From an uncultured delta proteobacterium (GTDB taxonomy: Bacteria > Desulfobacterota > Syntrophia > Syntrophales > UBA8958): a stretch of DNA of 64,000 bases. The notes under the pieces were generated by a model. It worked only from the letters and a program-made list of their open reading frames with translations, was not told where the DNA came from and searched no databases. The number at the start of each line of letters is the position of its first letter. The stretch's first letter is position 1. The translations under genes were made by a program, and so were the position numbers. Positions 32,916-42,008 of the stretch are shown here, piece by piece. The DNA is taken from positions 1 through 64,000 of the forward strand of contig CAISJV010000066.1 in assembly GCA_903885795.1 (NCBI GenBank), given 5' to 3'.

Positions 32916-35574
32916 AATGGCGGCAACATCCATAGGCTGTATCATCCTTATCCTCGGGATGATCTTTCTTCACCCGGCAGCTGTCCCGGCGGCCGAACCC
33001 ATTAGGGTAACCATGCTTCCTTTCACCATATACAGTAAAAGTCCGGCGGCCTTTCTGCAGGGAGCGCTTTATGACAGCATTGCCCGAGAGTTGAATAAGG
33101 AAAAAAATGTTCAATTAACCCCAAAGGAAAAGATCATGCAGCTCATGGCGGATCGAAAGGCTGATGACGCAACCATCGTCACCATGGGCAAACTCACGGG
33201 GGCGGCATACGTCGTCTCCGGAACTCTGACTGAATTAGGGGAAAGACTGAATGTAGATGTCAAGATCTATGACATAACTGCTGGCAAATTTCTGCCGCCA
33301 TATTCTGCGCAGGGGAAAGGTCCGGAAAGCATCTCTTCTATAGCCGCCCAATTGCGCGGGGACATTCTGATCAAGTTATCAGCGACCCAACGAATCGCCC
33401 GCATCAGTTTTCAAGGAAACAAGAAGATTGAAAGCAGCGCTATCAACCAGGCACTCAAGAGCACCCAGGGAAGTATTTACTCCGAAAGCAGTCTTGCCGA
33501 TGACATCAAGGCAATCTACAAGCTTGGATATTTTGACGACGTGGTCGCCGACGTCACGGAAACAGCAGACGGCAGGGTCATAACATTTATCGTAAAAGAA
33601 AAGGGTCTCATCACTGATATTCAAATCAAGGGAAACAAGAAGCTTGACTCCAAAGATATTGAAACCGCCCTGACTTTCAAGACCCGCCAGGCCCTCTCTC
33701 GGGAAAAGATTACCTCCTCTATCGAGAAGATAAAAGTCCTTTATGATAATAAAGGCTATTATAACGCCGAAATCACCTATACCGTCGAGAAGGAAAAGGA
33801 AAAAGACATTCGTGTCATCTTCAGCATTAAGGAAAATGACAGGACCTACATTAAAAAGATCTCTTTCGAGGGAAACCAGTCTTACCGGGAAAAAGAACTC
33901 AAGGGGTTAATGAAGACTGAAGAACAGGGCTTTTTTCATTATTTTACCGATTCCGGCCTCCTCAAAAAAGACGATCTCAAGCAGGACGTCAGCAAGATCA
34001 ATGCCTTTTATCTGAATAACGGATTTATCAACGCCCACGTGGGGGACCCGAATATCAGCTTCGATAAAAAAGGTATCTACATCAAAATTCCCATCACCGA
34101 AGGCCGGAGGTTCAAAATTGGCAGGGTAGACATTGCGGGCGACTCTTTGAAGACAAGCCGTTCGGAACTCATGGGTAAGTTAAATATCAGGAAACAGGAC
34201 AATTTTGATCGCGGGGCCATCATTAAAGATATGGAACTGCTGACACAAGCCTGTAATAATGAAGGCTATGCTTACGCTGATGTATCTCCCATGACAAAAG
34301 TGAACGAGAAGGACCTTACCGTAGATGTCACCTACCAGGTCAAGAAAGGTAATACCGTTTATTTCAACCGGATATCTTTATCTGGAAACACGAAGACACG
34401 GGACAAGATCATCAGGAGAAATATCTTGATCACGGAAGGAGATCTTTACAATAGTACGAACCTGAAAGAAAGCTACACGAATCTGATGCGGATGAGATAT
34501 TTTGAGGAAGTGGACTTCCAATCCGAAAAGGGCCCGGACGACACCCTCGCCGATGTCATTATCCGCGTCAAGGAAAAACCGACGGGCATGATAAGTATGG
34601 GTGCAGGATATAGCGCCTTGGACCGGGCGATGGTAATGGCCCAGGTATCCCAGGAGAATCTCTTCGGCCGGGGGCAATCCCTGAGCCTTAAGGCCAATCT
34701 CGGCTCGGTGTCTAGCATGTATGATCTATCCTTTACCGAGCCTTGGCTTTTTGACATTCCCCTGTGGAGTAAGTTCGATCTCTGGAATTCCACCCGCGCC
34801 TACGATACCTACAACCTCGGTACGCAGGGCTTTGGCGCCGTTTTCGGATATCCCCTCTGGGAGAGAATCATGGGATACGTATCTTATACCCTGGCAAATA
34901 CGGATGTGAGGGATGTTTTACCCACCGCATCCAGTTATATCCAGCAGCAGGCAGGGACCGCCGTGACCAGTAGTATGGGGTTCACCCTCTCCCGCGACAC
35001 CACAGACGACAATTTTTTCCCCACCACCGGTTCAAAAAACGCAGCCACACTTCTCCAGGCCGGCGGGCCTGTGCTGGGGGGATCTACAAGTTTCACCAAG
35101 TATACAGGCACTACGGCCTGGTTCTTTCCTTTACCGTTAACAACCGTCTTTGATATTCGGGCACGAATCGGTTATCTCCAAGGCAACGATGATAAACCAC
35201 TTCCCGTTTATGAAAGATATTACCTTGGCGGAATGGGCACCCTGAGGGGATTAAGAGATATAGGGCCGAGAGACCCGGTAACGGGCGACCTGATCGGCGG
35301 CACCACCATGCTGTGTTTCAACACCGATTTCGTTTTTCCACTCATCAAAAATGCGGGCATGAAGGGCGTCGTGTTCTATGATACGGGCAACGCCTGGGGT
35401 GAAGGACAGTCATCGGGAGGGTATCATCTCGGTGATATGCGGCAAACCGCCGGGGCCGGTATCCGCTGGTATTCTCCCGCGGGACCGCTGCGCCTTGAAT
35501 GGGGCTATGTATTGGACAGGAAGCCTGGTGAAGATCCGAGCAGATGGGAATTCACCATGGGTATGAATATGTAA
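32896..35574 (+). CDS. bamA: BamA outer-membrane assembly protein with an extra N-terminal TolB/FlgO-like domain
   Basis: An 892-residue protein, about 100 longer than typical BamA. Signal peptide first; then about 33-160 is a TolB-N/FlgO-like domain (IRVTMLPFTIYSKSPAAFLQGALYDSIARELN...AAYVVSGTLTELGERLNVDVKIYDITAGKF). Five POTRA-like repeats follow (about 165-560, each with GNK/GNQ/GNT motifs) and a C-terminal Omp85 barrel containing YYLGGMGTLRGL and ending FTMGMNM. It inserts barrel proteins into the outer membrane. ATG 32896 is preferred (GGAAGGA just upstream, basic MTSHRHK before the signal helix); 32884 and 32917 are alternatives. The chain ends in Met rather than the usual Phe/Trp. Confidence 0.92.
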   Translation: MTSHRHKMAATSIGCIILILGMIFLHPAAVPAAEPIRVTMLPFTIYSKSPAAFLQGALYDSIARELNKEKNVQLTPKEKIMQLMADRKADDATIVTMGKLTGAAYVVSGTLTELGERLNVDVKIYDITAGKFLPPYSAQGKGPESISSIAAQLRGDILIKLSATQRIARISFQGNKKIESSAINQALKSTQGSIYSESSLADDIKAIYKLGYFDDVVADVTETADGRVITFIVKEKGLITDIQIKGNKKLDSKDIETALTFKTRQALSREKITSSIEKIKVLYDNKGYYNAEITYTVEKEKEKDIRVIFSIKENDRTYIKKISFEGNQSYREKELKGLMKTEEQGFFHYFTDSGLLKKDDLKQDVSKINAFYLNNGFINAHVGDPNISFDKKGIYIKIPITEGRRFKIGRVDIAGDSLKTSRSELMGKLNIRKQDNFDRGAIIKDMELLTQACNNEGYAYADVSPMTKVNEKDLTVDVTYQVKKGNTVYFNRISLSGNTKTRDKIIRRNILITEGDLYNSTNLKESYTNLMRMRYFEEVDFQSEKGPDDTLADVIIRVKEKPTGMISMGAGYSALDRAMVMAQVSQENLFGRGQSLSLKANLGSVSSMYDLSFTEPWLFDIPLWSKFDLWNSTRAYDTYNLGTQGFGAVFGYPLWERIMGYVSYTLANTDVRDVLPTASSYIQQQAGTAVTSSMGFTLSRDTTDDNFFPTTGSKNAATLLQAGGPVLGGSTSFTKYTGTTAWFFPLPLTTVFDIRARIGYLQGNDDKPLPVYERYYLGGMGTLRGLRDIGPRDPVTGDLIGGTTMLCFNTDFVFPLIKNAGMKGVVFYDTGNAWGEGQSSGGYHLGDMRQTAGAGIRWYSPAGPLRLEWGYVLDRKPGEDPSRWEFTMGMNM

Positions 35575-35599
35575 TGATTGATAAATAAGGAGGGTGATT

Positions 35600-36133
35600 A
35601 TGAGAAAATATCTATTTTTTTCAATTGTGGTTGGTATTGTTTTTTCCCTGTCCCTGGGAAATCCTCAATCATCAAGCGCCGAAAAAATCGGTTTTGTTAA
35701 TGTGGAAGAAGTCTTGATGAACTCTGACGTCGGAAAGGTAACTGGTGAAGATCTCAAAAAGAGCTATGAAAAAACCAAAAAGACCATTCAGGATAATGAG
35801 AAGGAGCTGCAGCGGCTGAAGGATGAGCTGGAAAAGCAGCGGCCCGTCCTGACCGAAAAAGCCATGAAAGACAAGGAGCAGGCATACCAGAAAAAGTTCC
35901 GGGACTATCAGGACCTAGTTAAAGACGCCAACGAAGACATTCAAGCCCGCCGCCAGGAATTCCTGTCCAAGAACGTCCCGGAAATCATGAAGATCGTCAG
36001 CAATATCGGCGATAAGGAAGGCTACACCCTCATCATGGACCTGAGCAACCCTACCATTGCCTACCATGCCAAGGACAATAACCTGACACAAAGGGTCACT
36101 CAAGAATTCAACAAGATCAAGAAATCAAGGTAA
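35600..36133 (+). CDS. skp: periplasmic chaperone Skp/OmpH
   Basis: A 177-residue exported protein. The signal peptide ends SSAEK; the start of the mature chain (IGFVNVEEVLMNSDVGK) and the long coiled coil (about 50-130, rich in Lys, Glu and Gln) are typical of Skp tentacles that hold unfolded barrel proteins. It follows bamA, the common order. ATG 35600 is set by AAGGAGG seven bases upstream. Confidence 0.93.
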   Translation: MRKYLFFSIVVGIVFSLSLGNPQSSSAEKIGFVNVEEVLMNSDVGKVTGEDLKKSYEKTKKTIQDNEKELQRLKDELEKQRPVLTEKAMKDKEQAYQKKFRDYQDLVKDANEDIQARRQEFLSKNVPEIMKIVSNIGDKEGYTLIMDLSNPTIAYHAKDNNLTQRVTQEFNKIKKSR

Positions 36134-36140
36134 CATATTC

Positions 36141-37196
36141 TTGGAAAAGACTTTAAGTGAACTGGCCGTCCTTCTGGATGGTAAAATCATTGGCGACGCC
36201 AACACCATAATCACCGGGATTAATAGTCTCGATGAGGCAATAAACGGGGAAATTTCGTTTTTGGCCAACCCCAAATACAGGGAGCAACTTGTAACTACAA
36301 AGGCTTCCGCAATCTTGGTAAAACCGGGGACCGAAAGCACCGGTAAAAACCTGCTCATTGTTCCTGATCCCTATGTTGCCTTCGGCAAACTGCTTGAATA
36401 TTTTCATGGACGACCACGTCCAAAGGCAGGCATCCACCCCCTGGCGTTCATAGGAGAAAACGCCATCGTCTCCGCTGAAGCCTCGATCTACCCCCATGTT
36501 TATGTGGGCGCCCGGGCCCGAATCGCAAAAGATGTCACCCTCTATCCCGGCGTAGTTATCGACTGCGATGTTACTATTGGCGAGGGATCTGTCGTGTATC
36601 CAAATGTCACGGTATACCGGGGATCTATTATCGGTAAACGGGTCATACTCCATGGGGGAGTTGTTATTGGCAGCGATGGTTTTGGTTTCGCCATGCCGGG
36701 GCAGGAAAACCGGAAGATCCCCCAGGTAGGGGTAGTACAGATCGATGATGATGTTGAGATCGGTGCCAATACAACTATTGATCGGGCGACCCTCGGCAGA
36801 ACATGGATACAAAAGGGCGTCAAAATCGATAATCTGGTCCAAATCGCTCACAACGTCGTGATCGGGGCAAACTCGATCATTGTCGCCCAAGTCGGCATTT
36901 CGGGGAGCACAAAAATCGGGGAAAGCGTCATGATCGGCGGTCAGGCCGGGGTGGTTGGTCACCTCAATATCGGAGACCATGCCATGATTGCCGCAGGAGC
37001 GGGCATCCATAAGGATATCCCCCCCGGGCAGATTTGCGCCGGTTCGCCCCAGCAGCCTTACCGCGAATGGCGACGGGTGGTTGCATCGCTTCCCCGGCTC
37101 CCGGAGATGAGAAATAATATCACCGCCCTCAAACGGCGCGTAGAAGTTCTTGAAAATATTATCAAGGAAAAAGAAGGGGGAAAAGCAAACCCATGA
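36141..37196 (+). CDS. lpxD: UDP-3-O-acylglucosamine N-acyltransferase LpxD
   Basis: A 351-residue trimeric left-handed beta-helix acyltransferase, third step of lipid A synthesis. The N-terminal uridine-binding domain (about 1-100, [20 protein letters not shown]) is followed by hexapeptide repeats ([21 protein letters not shown]...) with catalytic-type His in [11 protein letters not shown], and a C-terminal helix. It starts with TTG at 36141 with AGGTAAC upstream. It overlaps lpxA by 4 bases; the fabZ gene that usually separates lpxD and lpxA is absent. Confidence 0.95.
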   Translation: MEKTLSELAVLLDGKIIGDANTIITGINSLDEAINGEISFLANPKYREQLVTTKASAILVKPGTESTGKNLLIVPDPYVAFGKLLEYFHGRPRPKAGIHPLAFIGENAIVSAEASIYPHVYVGARARIAKDVTLYPGVVIDCDVTIGEGSVVYPNVTVYRGSIIGKRVILHGGVVIGSDGFGFAMPGQENRKIPQVGVVQIDDDVEIGANTTIDRATLGRTWIQKGVKIDNLVQIAHNVVIGANSIIVAQVGISGSTKIGESVMIGGQAGVVGHLNIGDHAMIAAGAGIHKDIPPGQICAGSPQQPYREWRRVVASLPRLPEMRNNITALKRRVEVLENIIKEKEGGKANP

Positions 37197-37966
37197 AGAT
37201 CCATCCCACTGCCATCATCTCATCGGAAGCCCACCTGGAGGAAGGCGTCGAGATTGGCCCTTACTCTATCATTGGGTCTGATGTAAATATTGGTAAAAAT
37301 ACGATTATCGGCCCTCATGTTGTCATTGATACCCAGACGGATATCGGTGAGGGCTGCCGTATTTTTCAGTTCGCCTCCATCGGCGCCGCCCCTCAGGACC
37401 TAAAATTCAAAGGAGAGGCAACCCGGACAATCATCGGGAATCACAACACGATCCGGGAGTATGTGACGATTCACCGGGCAACCTCGGCAGACATCGGGGT
37501 AACCATTATGGGAGATCACAACCTGCTTATGGCCTATTGTCATGTTGCCCACAATTGCAAACTTGGCAATCGTATTGTCATGGCCAATGCGGCCAACTTG
37601 GCCGGCCACATCCATGTCGAGGATAACGCCATCATCGGGGGGCTGACGGGTATCCACCAGTTCGTCCGCATCGGCGCCCATTGCATCATCGGGGGCTGTT
37701 CTGCCGTAGCCAAAGACGTCCCTCCCTTTACCATGGCCTCAGGAAATATGGCCAAGCTATACGGTCTCAATATGATCGGCCTCAAACGTAGAAACTTCTC
37801 CCCAGAGACAATCCAGTCATTGAAGCAGGCTTACCGCCTTGTTTTCAGATCATCGCTGTTACTGAAAACAGCAATCGCGAAGGTGAAAACAGAAGTTGCC
37901 GATATTCCGGAAATTCGTCAGTTTATTGATTTTATTCAGAATTCAAAGCGAGGCATCTGCCGGTAA
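37193..37966 (+). CDS. lpxA: acyl-ACP--UDP-GlcNAc O-acyltransferase LpxA
   Basis: A 257-residue hexapeptide-repeat enzyme of the first lipid A step. Visible hallmarks are [28 protein letters not shown], catalytic His in [14 protein letters not shown], and the C-terminal helical domain [29 protein letters not shown] overlap with lpxD. The neighbouring Gfo/Idh gene raises the question whether it acylates a 3-amino sugar (amide) rather than GlcNAc (ester). Confidence 0.95.
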   Translation: MKIHPTAIISSEAHLEEGVEIGPYSIIGSDVNIGKNTIIGPHVVIDTQTDIGEGCRIFQFASIGAAPQDLKFKGEATRTIIGNHNTIREYVTIHRATSADIGVTIMGDHNLLMAYCHVAHNCKLGNRIVMANAANLAGHIHVEDNAIIGGLTGIHQFVRIGAHCIIGGCSAVAKDVPPFTMASGNMAKLYGLNMIGLKRRNFSPETIQSLKQAYRLVFRSSLLLKTAIAKVKTEVADIPEIRQFIDFIQNSKRGICR

Positions 37967-38931
37967 TGAAAGACCTCCGTATCGGCGTCATTGGCATCGG
38001 CCACCTTGGCAGTTACCACCTGCAAAAATACCATAATCTGGAGGGCTGCGTAATTACGGCCGTCGCAGATGTTATTGAAGACAGGGCATGCCAGGCCGCC
38101 AAACAATATAGTTGTCGTCCATTTATCGATCATCGTGAATTACTCGGTGCTGTAGATGCCGTGAGTATAGCCGTCCCGACGCCTTTTCATTATGAAACGG
38201 CCAAGACCTTTCTCGACGCCGGCGTTCATGTCCTGCTGGAAAAACCTATCACCGTTGCCCTTCATGAGGCCGATGAACTGATCGCCGTCGCCAAAAAAAA
38301 ACGGGCTCTCCTCCAGGTCGGGTTCGTCGAGAGATTCAATCCGGCGGTAATCGCTTTAGCCAAGGTAATAGACAAACCCCTCTTCATCGAAGCCCATCGC
38401 CTCCATCCCTTTTTCGAAAGAGGAACAGATGTGGACGTCATTCTCGATCTCATGATTCACGACCTCGATATTATTCTTCATTTTGTCAAGTCACCCATCG
38501 AGGCGATCGACGCCGTGGGTGTTTCCGTTCTCTCCGAACAAGCGGATATTGCCAATGTGCGCCTGAGATTCAAGACCGGTTGTGTCGCAAATATCACAGC
38601 GAGTCGCGTCACGGGAAAAACCATGCAGAAGATCCGCTTTTTCGGCATCGAAGGTTATCATGCCGTCGACTACAGTAAGCGGGAGCTTGTTTCCCTCAGC
38701 AAGAAGATCGGTGAAAACGGTAAGCTGGATATCATCAGCAATGACGTAGAAGTTATCCAGCATGACCCCCTGGAAGAAGAAATACGCTCGTTTGTCGATT
38801 CCATCCGTAACAACTCGACGCCTTTAGTCACCGGCAAGGATGGTCGGGACGCTCTGGAACTGGCGCTGAATATTTCCGGAGAAATGCAGAGGGCAAAGGA
38901 TAAAATGCTGCTTTCGATCCTTCATGACTGA
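37966..38931 (+). CDS. Gfo/Idh/MocA-family oxidoreductase between lpxA and lpxB (GnnA-like candidate)
   Basis: A 321-residue NAD-dependent sugar oxidoreductase. It has a Rossmann motif GVIGIGHLG, the EKP motif (LLEKPITVAL), and the C-terminal substrate domain with IHDLDIILHF. It overlaps lpxA by 1 base and lpxB by 8, so it belongs to lipid A synthesis. GnnA, a Gfo/Idh enzyme of Acidithiobacillus and Leptospira, oxidises UDP-GlcNAc at C3 before amination to the 3-amino sugar; that is the best guess. No GnnB-type aminotransferase is in the window, so the role is unproven. Confidence 0.88.
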   Translation: MKDLRIGVIGIGHLGSYHLQKYHNLEGCVITAVADVIEDRACQAAKQYSCRPFIDHRELLGAVDAVSIAVPTPFHYETAKTFLDAGVHVLLEKPITVALHEADELIAVAKKKRALLQVGFVERFNPAVIALAKVIDKPLFIEAHRLHPFFERGTDVDVILDLMIHDLDIILHFVKSPIEAIDAVGVSVLSEQADIANVRLRFKTGCVANITASRVTGKTMQKIRFFGIEGYHAVDYSKRELVSLSKKIGENGKLDIISNDVEVIQHDPLEEEIRSFVDSIRNNSTPLVTGKDGRDALELALNISGEMQRAKDKMLLSILHD

Positions 38932-40072
38932 CCATCTGAAAAGGAAGGTCATGATTGTTGCCGGGGAGGCCTCGGGGGATCTTCATGGGGCCAATCTCGT
39001 CTGTGCCATGCACCGTCTCGATTCTTCTCTGGAATTCTATGGCGTCGGGGGTCCGAAGATGAAAGCGGCGGGAGTCCGGCAGATCGCCGATGCCGCAGAC
39101 ATGGCCGTCGTCGGTCTGACCGAGGTGTTCTCCAAATTGGGCATGATCCTCCGGGTGATGAGGCGCCTGAAGAAATCCCTCCTTGAAGAGCGTCCGGCCC
39201 TGGTTATCCTGATCGATTATCCCGACTTCAACATGCCCCTGGCAAAGGCGGCAACAAAGAAAGGCTTCAAGGTATTTTACTACATAAGTCCCCAGGTATG
39301 GGCATGGCGCCGGGGGAGAATCGGGCAAATCAAGAAATACGTCACAAAGATGGCCGTCATCCTGCCCTTTGAAGCCGATATGTATCATCAGTCCGGGGTG
39401 GATGCCGTCTTCGTGGGACATCCGCTCCTCGATGTTGTAAAAACAGACTATACGAGACCGGAAGCATTGAAGAAATTCCATCTTGAAGAAGGAAAGAACA
39501 CCGTAGGTATCCTGCCGGGGAGCAGGTTAAGCGAGGTCACAAAACTGCTCCCGGAAATGCTCAAAACCGCTTTGATTTTAAAGGAAAAACTTCCGGCGGT
39601 GCAGTTTGTTCTCCCCTTGGCCGATACCCTGGATCGAGACTATATCGCGGAAGTGCTCCAGCCTTACCAGGAGGAGTTGGACATAAGGATCATTCACGAT
39701 GAGATCTACGATGTCCTGGCCGTCTGCGACGCCGCCATGGTCGCCTCGGGTACGGCCACACTGGAAACCGCGCTGATCGGGACACCCATGATCATTGTCT
39801 ATAAGATGTCACCTTTCTCCTTTCTGATGGGAAGACTGTTCGTGAGTGTAAGCCACATCGGCCTGGCAAATATCATTGCCGGGAGAACTATCGTCCCGGA
39901 GTTGATCCAGAGCGATGCCAACCCGGAGCGGATGGCTAAAGAGCTGCTGGCAATATTGATCGACGAAAGAAGAAAAACGCAGATCCGGAAGGACCTGTCC
40001 GAGATCAGAAAGAAACTGGGAACTCCGGGAGCGGCTGAGCGAACGGCCCAATCAGCACTGGAGATAATGTAA
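38924..40072 (+). CDS. lpxB: lipid-A-disaccharide synthase LpxB
   Basis: A 382-residue GT19 glycosyltransferase. The family N-terminus is exact (KVMIVAGEASGDLHGANLV), with YYISPQVWAWRRGRI, FVGHPLLD, GILPGSRLSEV and ASGTATLETALIGTPMIIVYK. It joins UDP-diacylglucosamine and lipid X. It starts within the last codons of the Gfo/Idh gene; msbA follows after 2 bases. Confidence 0.96.
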   Translation: MTDHLKRKVMIVAGEASGDLHGANLVCAMHRLDSSLEFYGVGGPKMKAAGVRQIADAADMAVVGLTEVFSKLGMILRVMRRLKKSLLEERPALVILIDYPDFNMPLAKAATKKGFKVFYYISPQVWAWRRGRIGQIKKYVTKMAVILPFEADMYHQSGVDAVFVGHPLLDVVKTDYTRPEALKKFHLEEGKNTVGILPGSRLSEVTKLLPEMLKTALILKEKLPAVQFVLPLADTLDRDYIAEVLQPYQEELDIRIIHDEIYDVLAVCDAAMVASGTATLETALIGTPMIIVYKMSPFSFLMGRLFVSVSHIGLANIIAGRTIVPELIQSDANPERMAKELLAILIDERRKTQIRKDLSEIRKKLGTPGAAERTAQSALEIM

Positions 40073-40074
40073 AA

Positions 40075-41820
40075 ATGGATATTTTTAAGCGCCTCTTGGG
40101 CTTGGCAAAGCCGCATGCGGGACGATTCATGATGGCCCTTGGCTGCATGCTCGTCGTGGGGGCATCCACTTCGGGTCTCGCCTTTCTCGTACAACCCGCC
40201 CTAGATGATATCTTCCTCAGGAAAGACATCCAGACCCTCATCTGGGTTCCCATTGCAGTCGTATTTATTTATGCGGCCAAGGGCCTGTGCAGTTACGGGC
40301 AGACTGTTTTGATGAACCAGATCGGTCTGCGGGTGGTAGCTGATCTGCGCAACAAGCTTTACCAGCAGATCCAGAAGCAGTCCCTGTCCTTTTTCACAAA
40401 ACATCCCACCGGGGTGTTGATGTCCCGGATCACAAACGATGTCGGCGCCCTTCAGGGTGCGGTCTCCGATGCCGTCACCAGTATGTTCAAGGATACGTTT
40501 TCATTGGTTGGCCTTGTTTTTGTCATTTTTTACCGGGACTGGAAACTGGCCGCCATCGCTATGGTTATTTTCCCCCTGATCATCTATCCCATCGCCAAGT
40601 TCGGCAAAAAGATGCGCTCTCTGGCCACCCGCTCCCAGATTACCATGGGCACCCTGACCACTCTTCTCCACGAGACGATCTCCGGCACGAGGATCGTCAA
40701 GGCATTTGGGATGGAAGACTATGAGAATAAACGTTTTTCAGAAGAGAATGAACGTTTTTTCAGATTGAATATCAAGGCCGTATCCATCAATGCCGCCTCA
40801 AGTCCCTTCATGGAGTTCCTGGGTGGGATCGGGATTGCTGTAATTGTTTTTTATGGCGGCCTCCAGGTTATCAAGGGCGGCGCCACCCCGGGCACCTTCT
40901 TTTCCTTTCTGGCGGCGCTGATCCTGCTTTACGAACCCGTCAAACGCCTGACAAACGTGAATAATACGATTCAGCAGGGTATTGCCGGGGCCGAGCGGGT
41001 ATTCAGTATCATTGATATGGAACCGGAAATCAGTAACAGCGAGCAGGCGGTACCACTTCCCAGAATCTCCCGGGGAATCGACATCGAGAATGTCACCTTC
41101 CGCTACGAGGAAACCGCTGTTCTGAAGAATATCAACCTTTCCATCAAGTCCGGCGAAGTTGTGGCCTTTGTCGGCATGAGCGGCGGCGGGAAAACCACCC
41201 TGGTCAACCTCATACCCCGTTTCTACGATGTCTCGGCAGGACGGTTACTGATCGACGGGCACGATGTCCGGGATGTCACTGTCGAATCCCTCCGCGAACA
41301 GATCGCAATGGTTACGCAACAGACCATCCTCTTTAACGACACGGTGAAAAATAACATTGCCTACGGTGATATTCAGAGAAGCGAGGAAGAAATCATCCAG
41401 GCCGCCCAGGCCGCGTACGCCCACGACTTCATCATGCAGCTTCCCCTGGGGTATGATACCATCATCGGGGAACAGGGAACGAAACTTTCCGGCGGCGAGA
41501 GGCAGCGGATTTCCATCGCCCGGGCCATCCTCAAGGACGCCCCTATTCTCATTCTCGATGAGGCCACCTCCTCCCTCGACACGGAGGCGGAAATCGAAGT
41601 GCAAAGGGCACTGGATAACCTCATGGCCGGCCGGACCACCCTGATGATCGCCCATCGTCTCTCGACGATCAGAAACGCCGACCGGATCATTGTCCTGGTT
41701 AACGGCAAGATCGTCGAGGAGGGAACCCACGAATCCCTTCTTGACAGAAAGGGCGAATATTTCAAGCTCTACCAGATGCAATTCAGCGAGGAAGACGACC
41801 AATCAACTAATCATCGTTGA
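40075..41820 (+). CDS. msbA: lipid A export ABC transporter MsbA
   Basis: A 581-residue half-transporter. Six membrane helices (about 20-300) precede an ATPase domain with Walker A GMSGGGKTTL, signature LSGGERQRISIARAI, Walker B ILILDEATSSLD and switch His in IAHRLSTI. It flips lipid A-core across the inner membrane. A nested palindrome follows 12 bases after the stop, separating it from lpxK. Confidence 0.94.
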   Translation: MDIFKRLLGLAKPHAGRFMMALGCMLVVGASTSGLAFLVQPALDDIFLRKDIQTLIWVPIAVVFIYAAKGLCSYGQTVLMNQIGLRVVADLRNKLYQQIQKQSLSFFTKHPTGVLMSRITNDVGALQGAVSDAVTSMFKDTFSLVGLVFVIFYRDWKLAAIAMVIFPLIIYPIAKFGKKMRSLATRSQITMGTLTTLLHETISGTRIVKAFGMEDYENKRFSEENERFFRLNIKAVSINAASSPFMEFLGGIGIAVIVFYGGLQVIKGGATPGTFFSFLAALILLYEPVKRLTNVNNTIQQGIAGAERVFSIIDMEPEISNSEQAVPLPRISRGIDIENVTFRYEETAVLKNINLSIKSGEVVAFVGMSGGGKTTLVNLIPRFYDVSAGRLLIDGHDVRDVTVESLREQIAMVTQQTILFNDTVKNNIAYGDIQRSEEEIIQAAQAAYAHDFIMQLPLGYDTIIGEQGTKLSGGERQRISIARAILKDAPILILDEATSSLDTEAEIEVQRALDNLMAGRTTLMIAHRLSTIRNADRIIVLVNGKIVEEGTHESLLDRKGEYFKLYQMQFSEEDDQSTNHR

Positions 41821-41832
41821 ATTGGGACCTTT

Positions 41833-41971
41833 GAAAGATGGCTTCGCTGCGGCTCAAAAATCTTTTTCGCTTCTGTTAAATTTACACGTAATTATGATTA
41901 ATAACGTGATGTTAAGATCAATCTCGGAACGGCGAAAAACATTTGATTCGCCGCATGCGAACCATCTTTCG
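41833..41971. repeat. nested imperfect palindrome (about 139 bp) after msbA
   Basis: The left arm (41833-41870, GAAAGATGGCTTCG..TGCGGC..TTTTTCGC) and the complement of the right arm (41930-41971, GAAAGATGGTTCG..TGCGGCG..TTTTTCGC) match closely. The centre contains a second imperfect palindrome (ACACGTAATTATGATTAATAACGTG). There is no coding capacity, and it fills most of the 188-base msbA-lpxK gap. Family relation to the other elements is not obvious, but its place just after a stop codon is the same. Confidence 0.7.
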
Positions 41972-42008
41972 CTGTTACGCAAAACTCCCGGCCCTTGTCT
42001 GATCAGCA

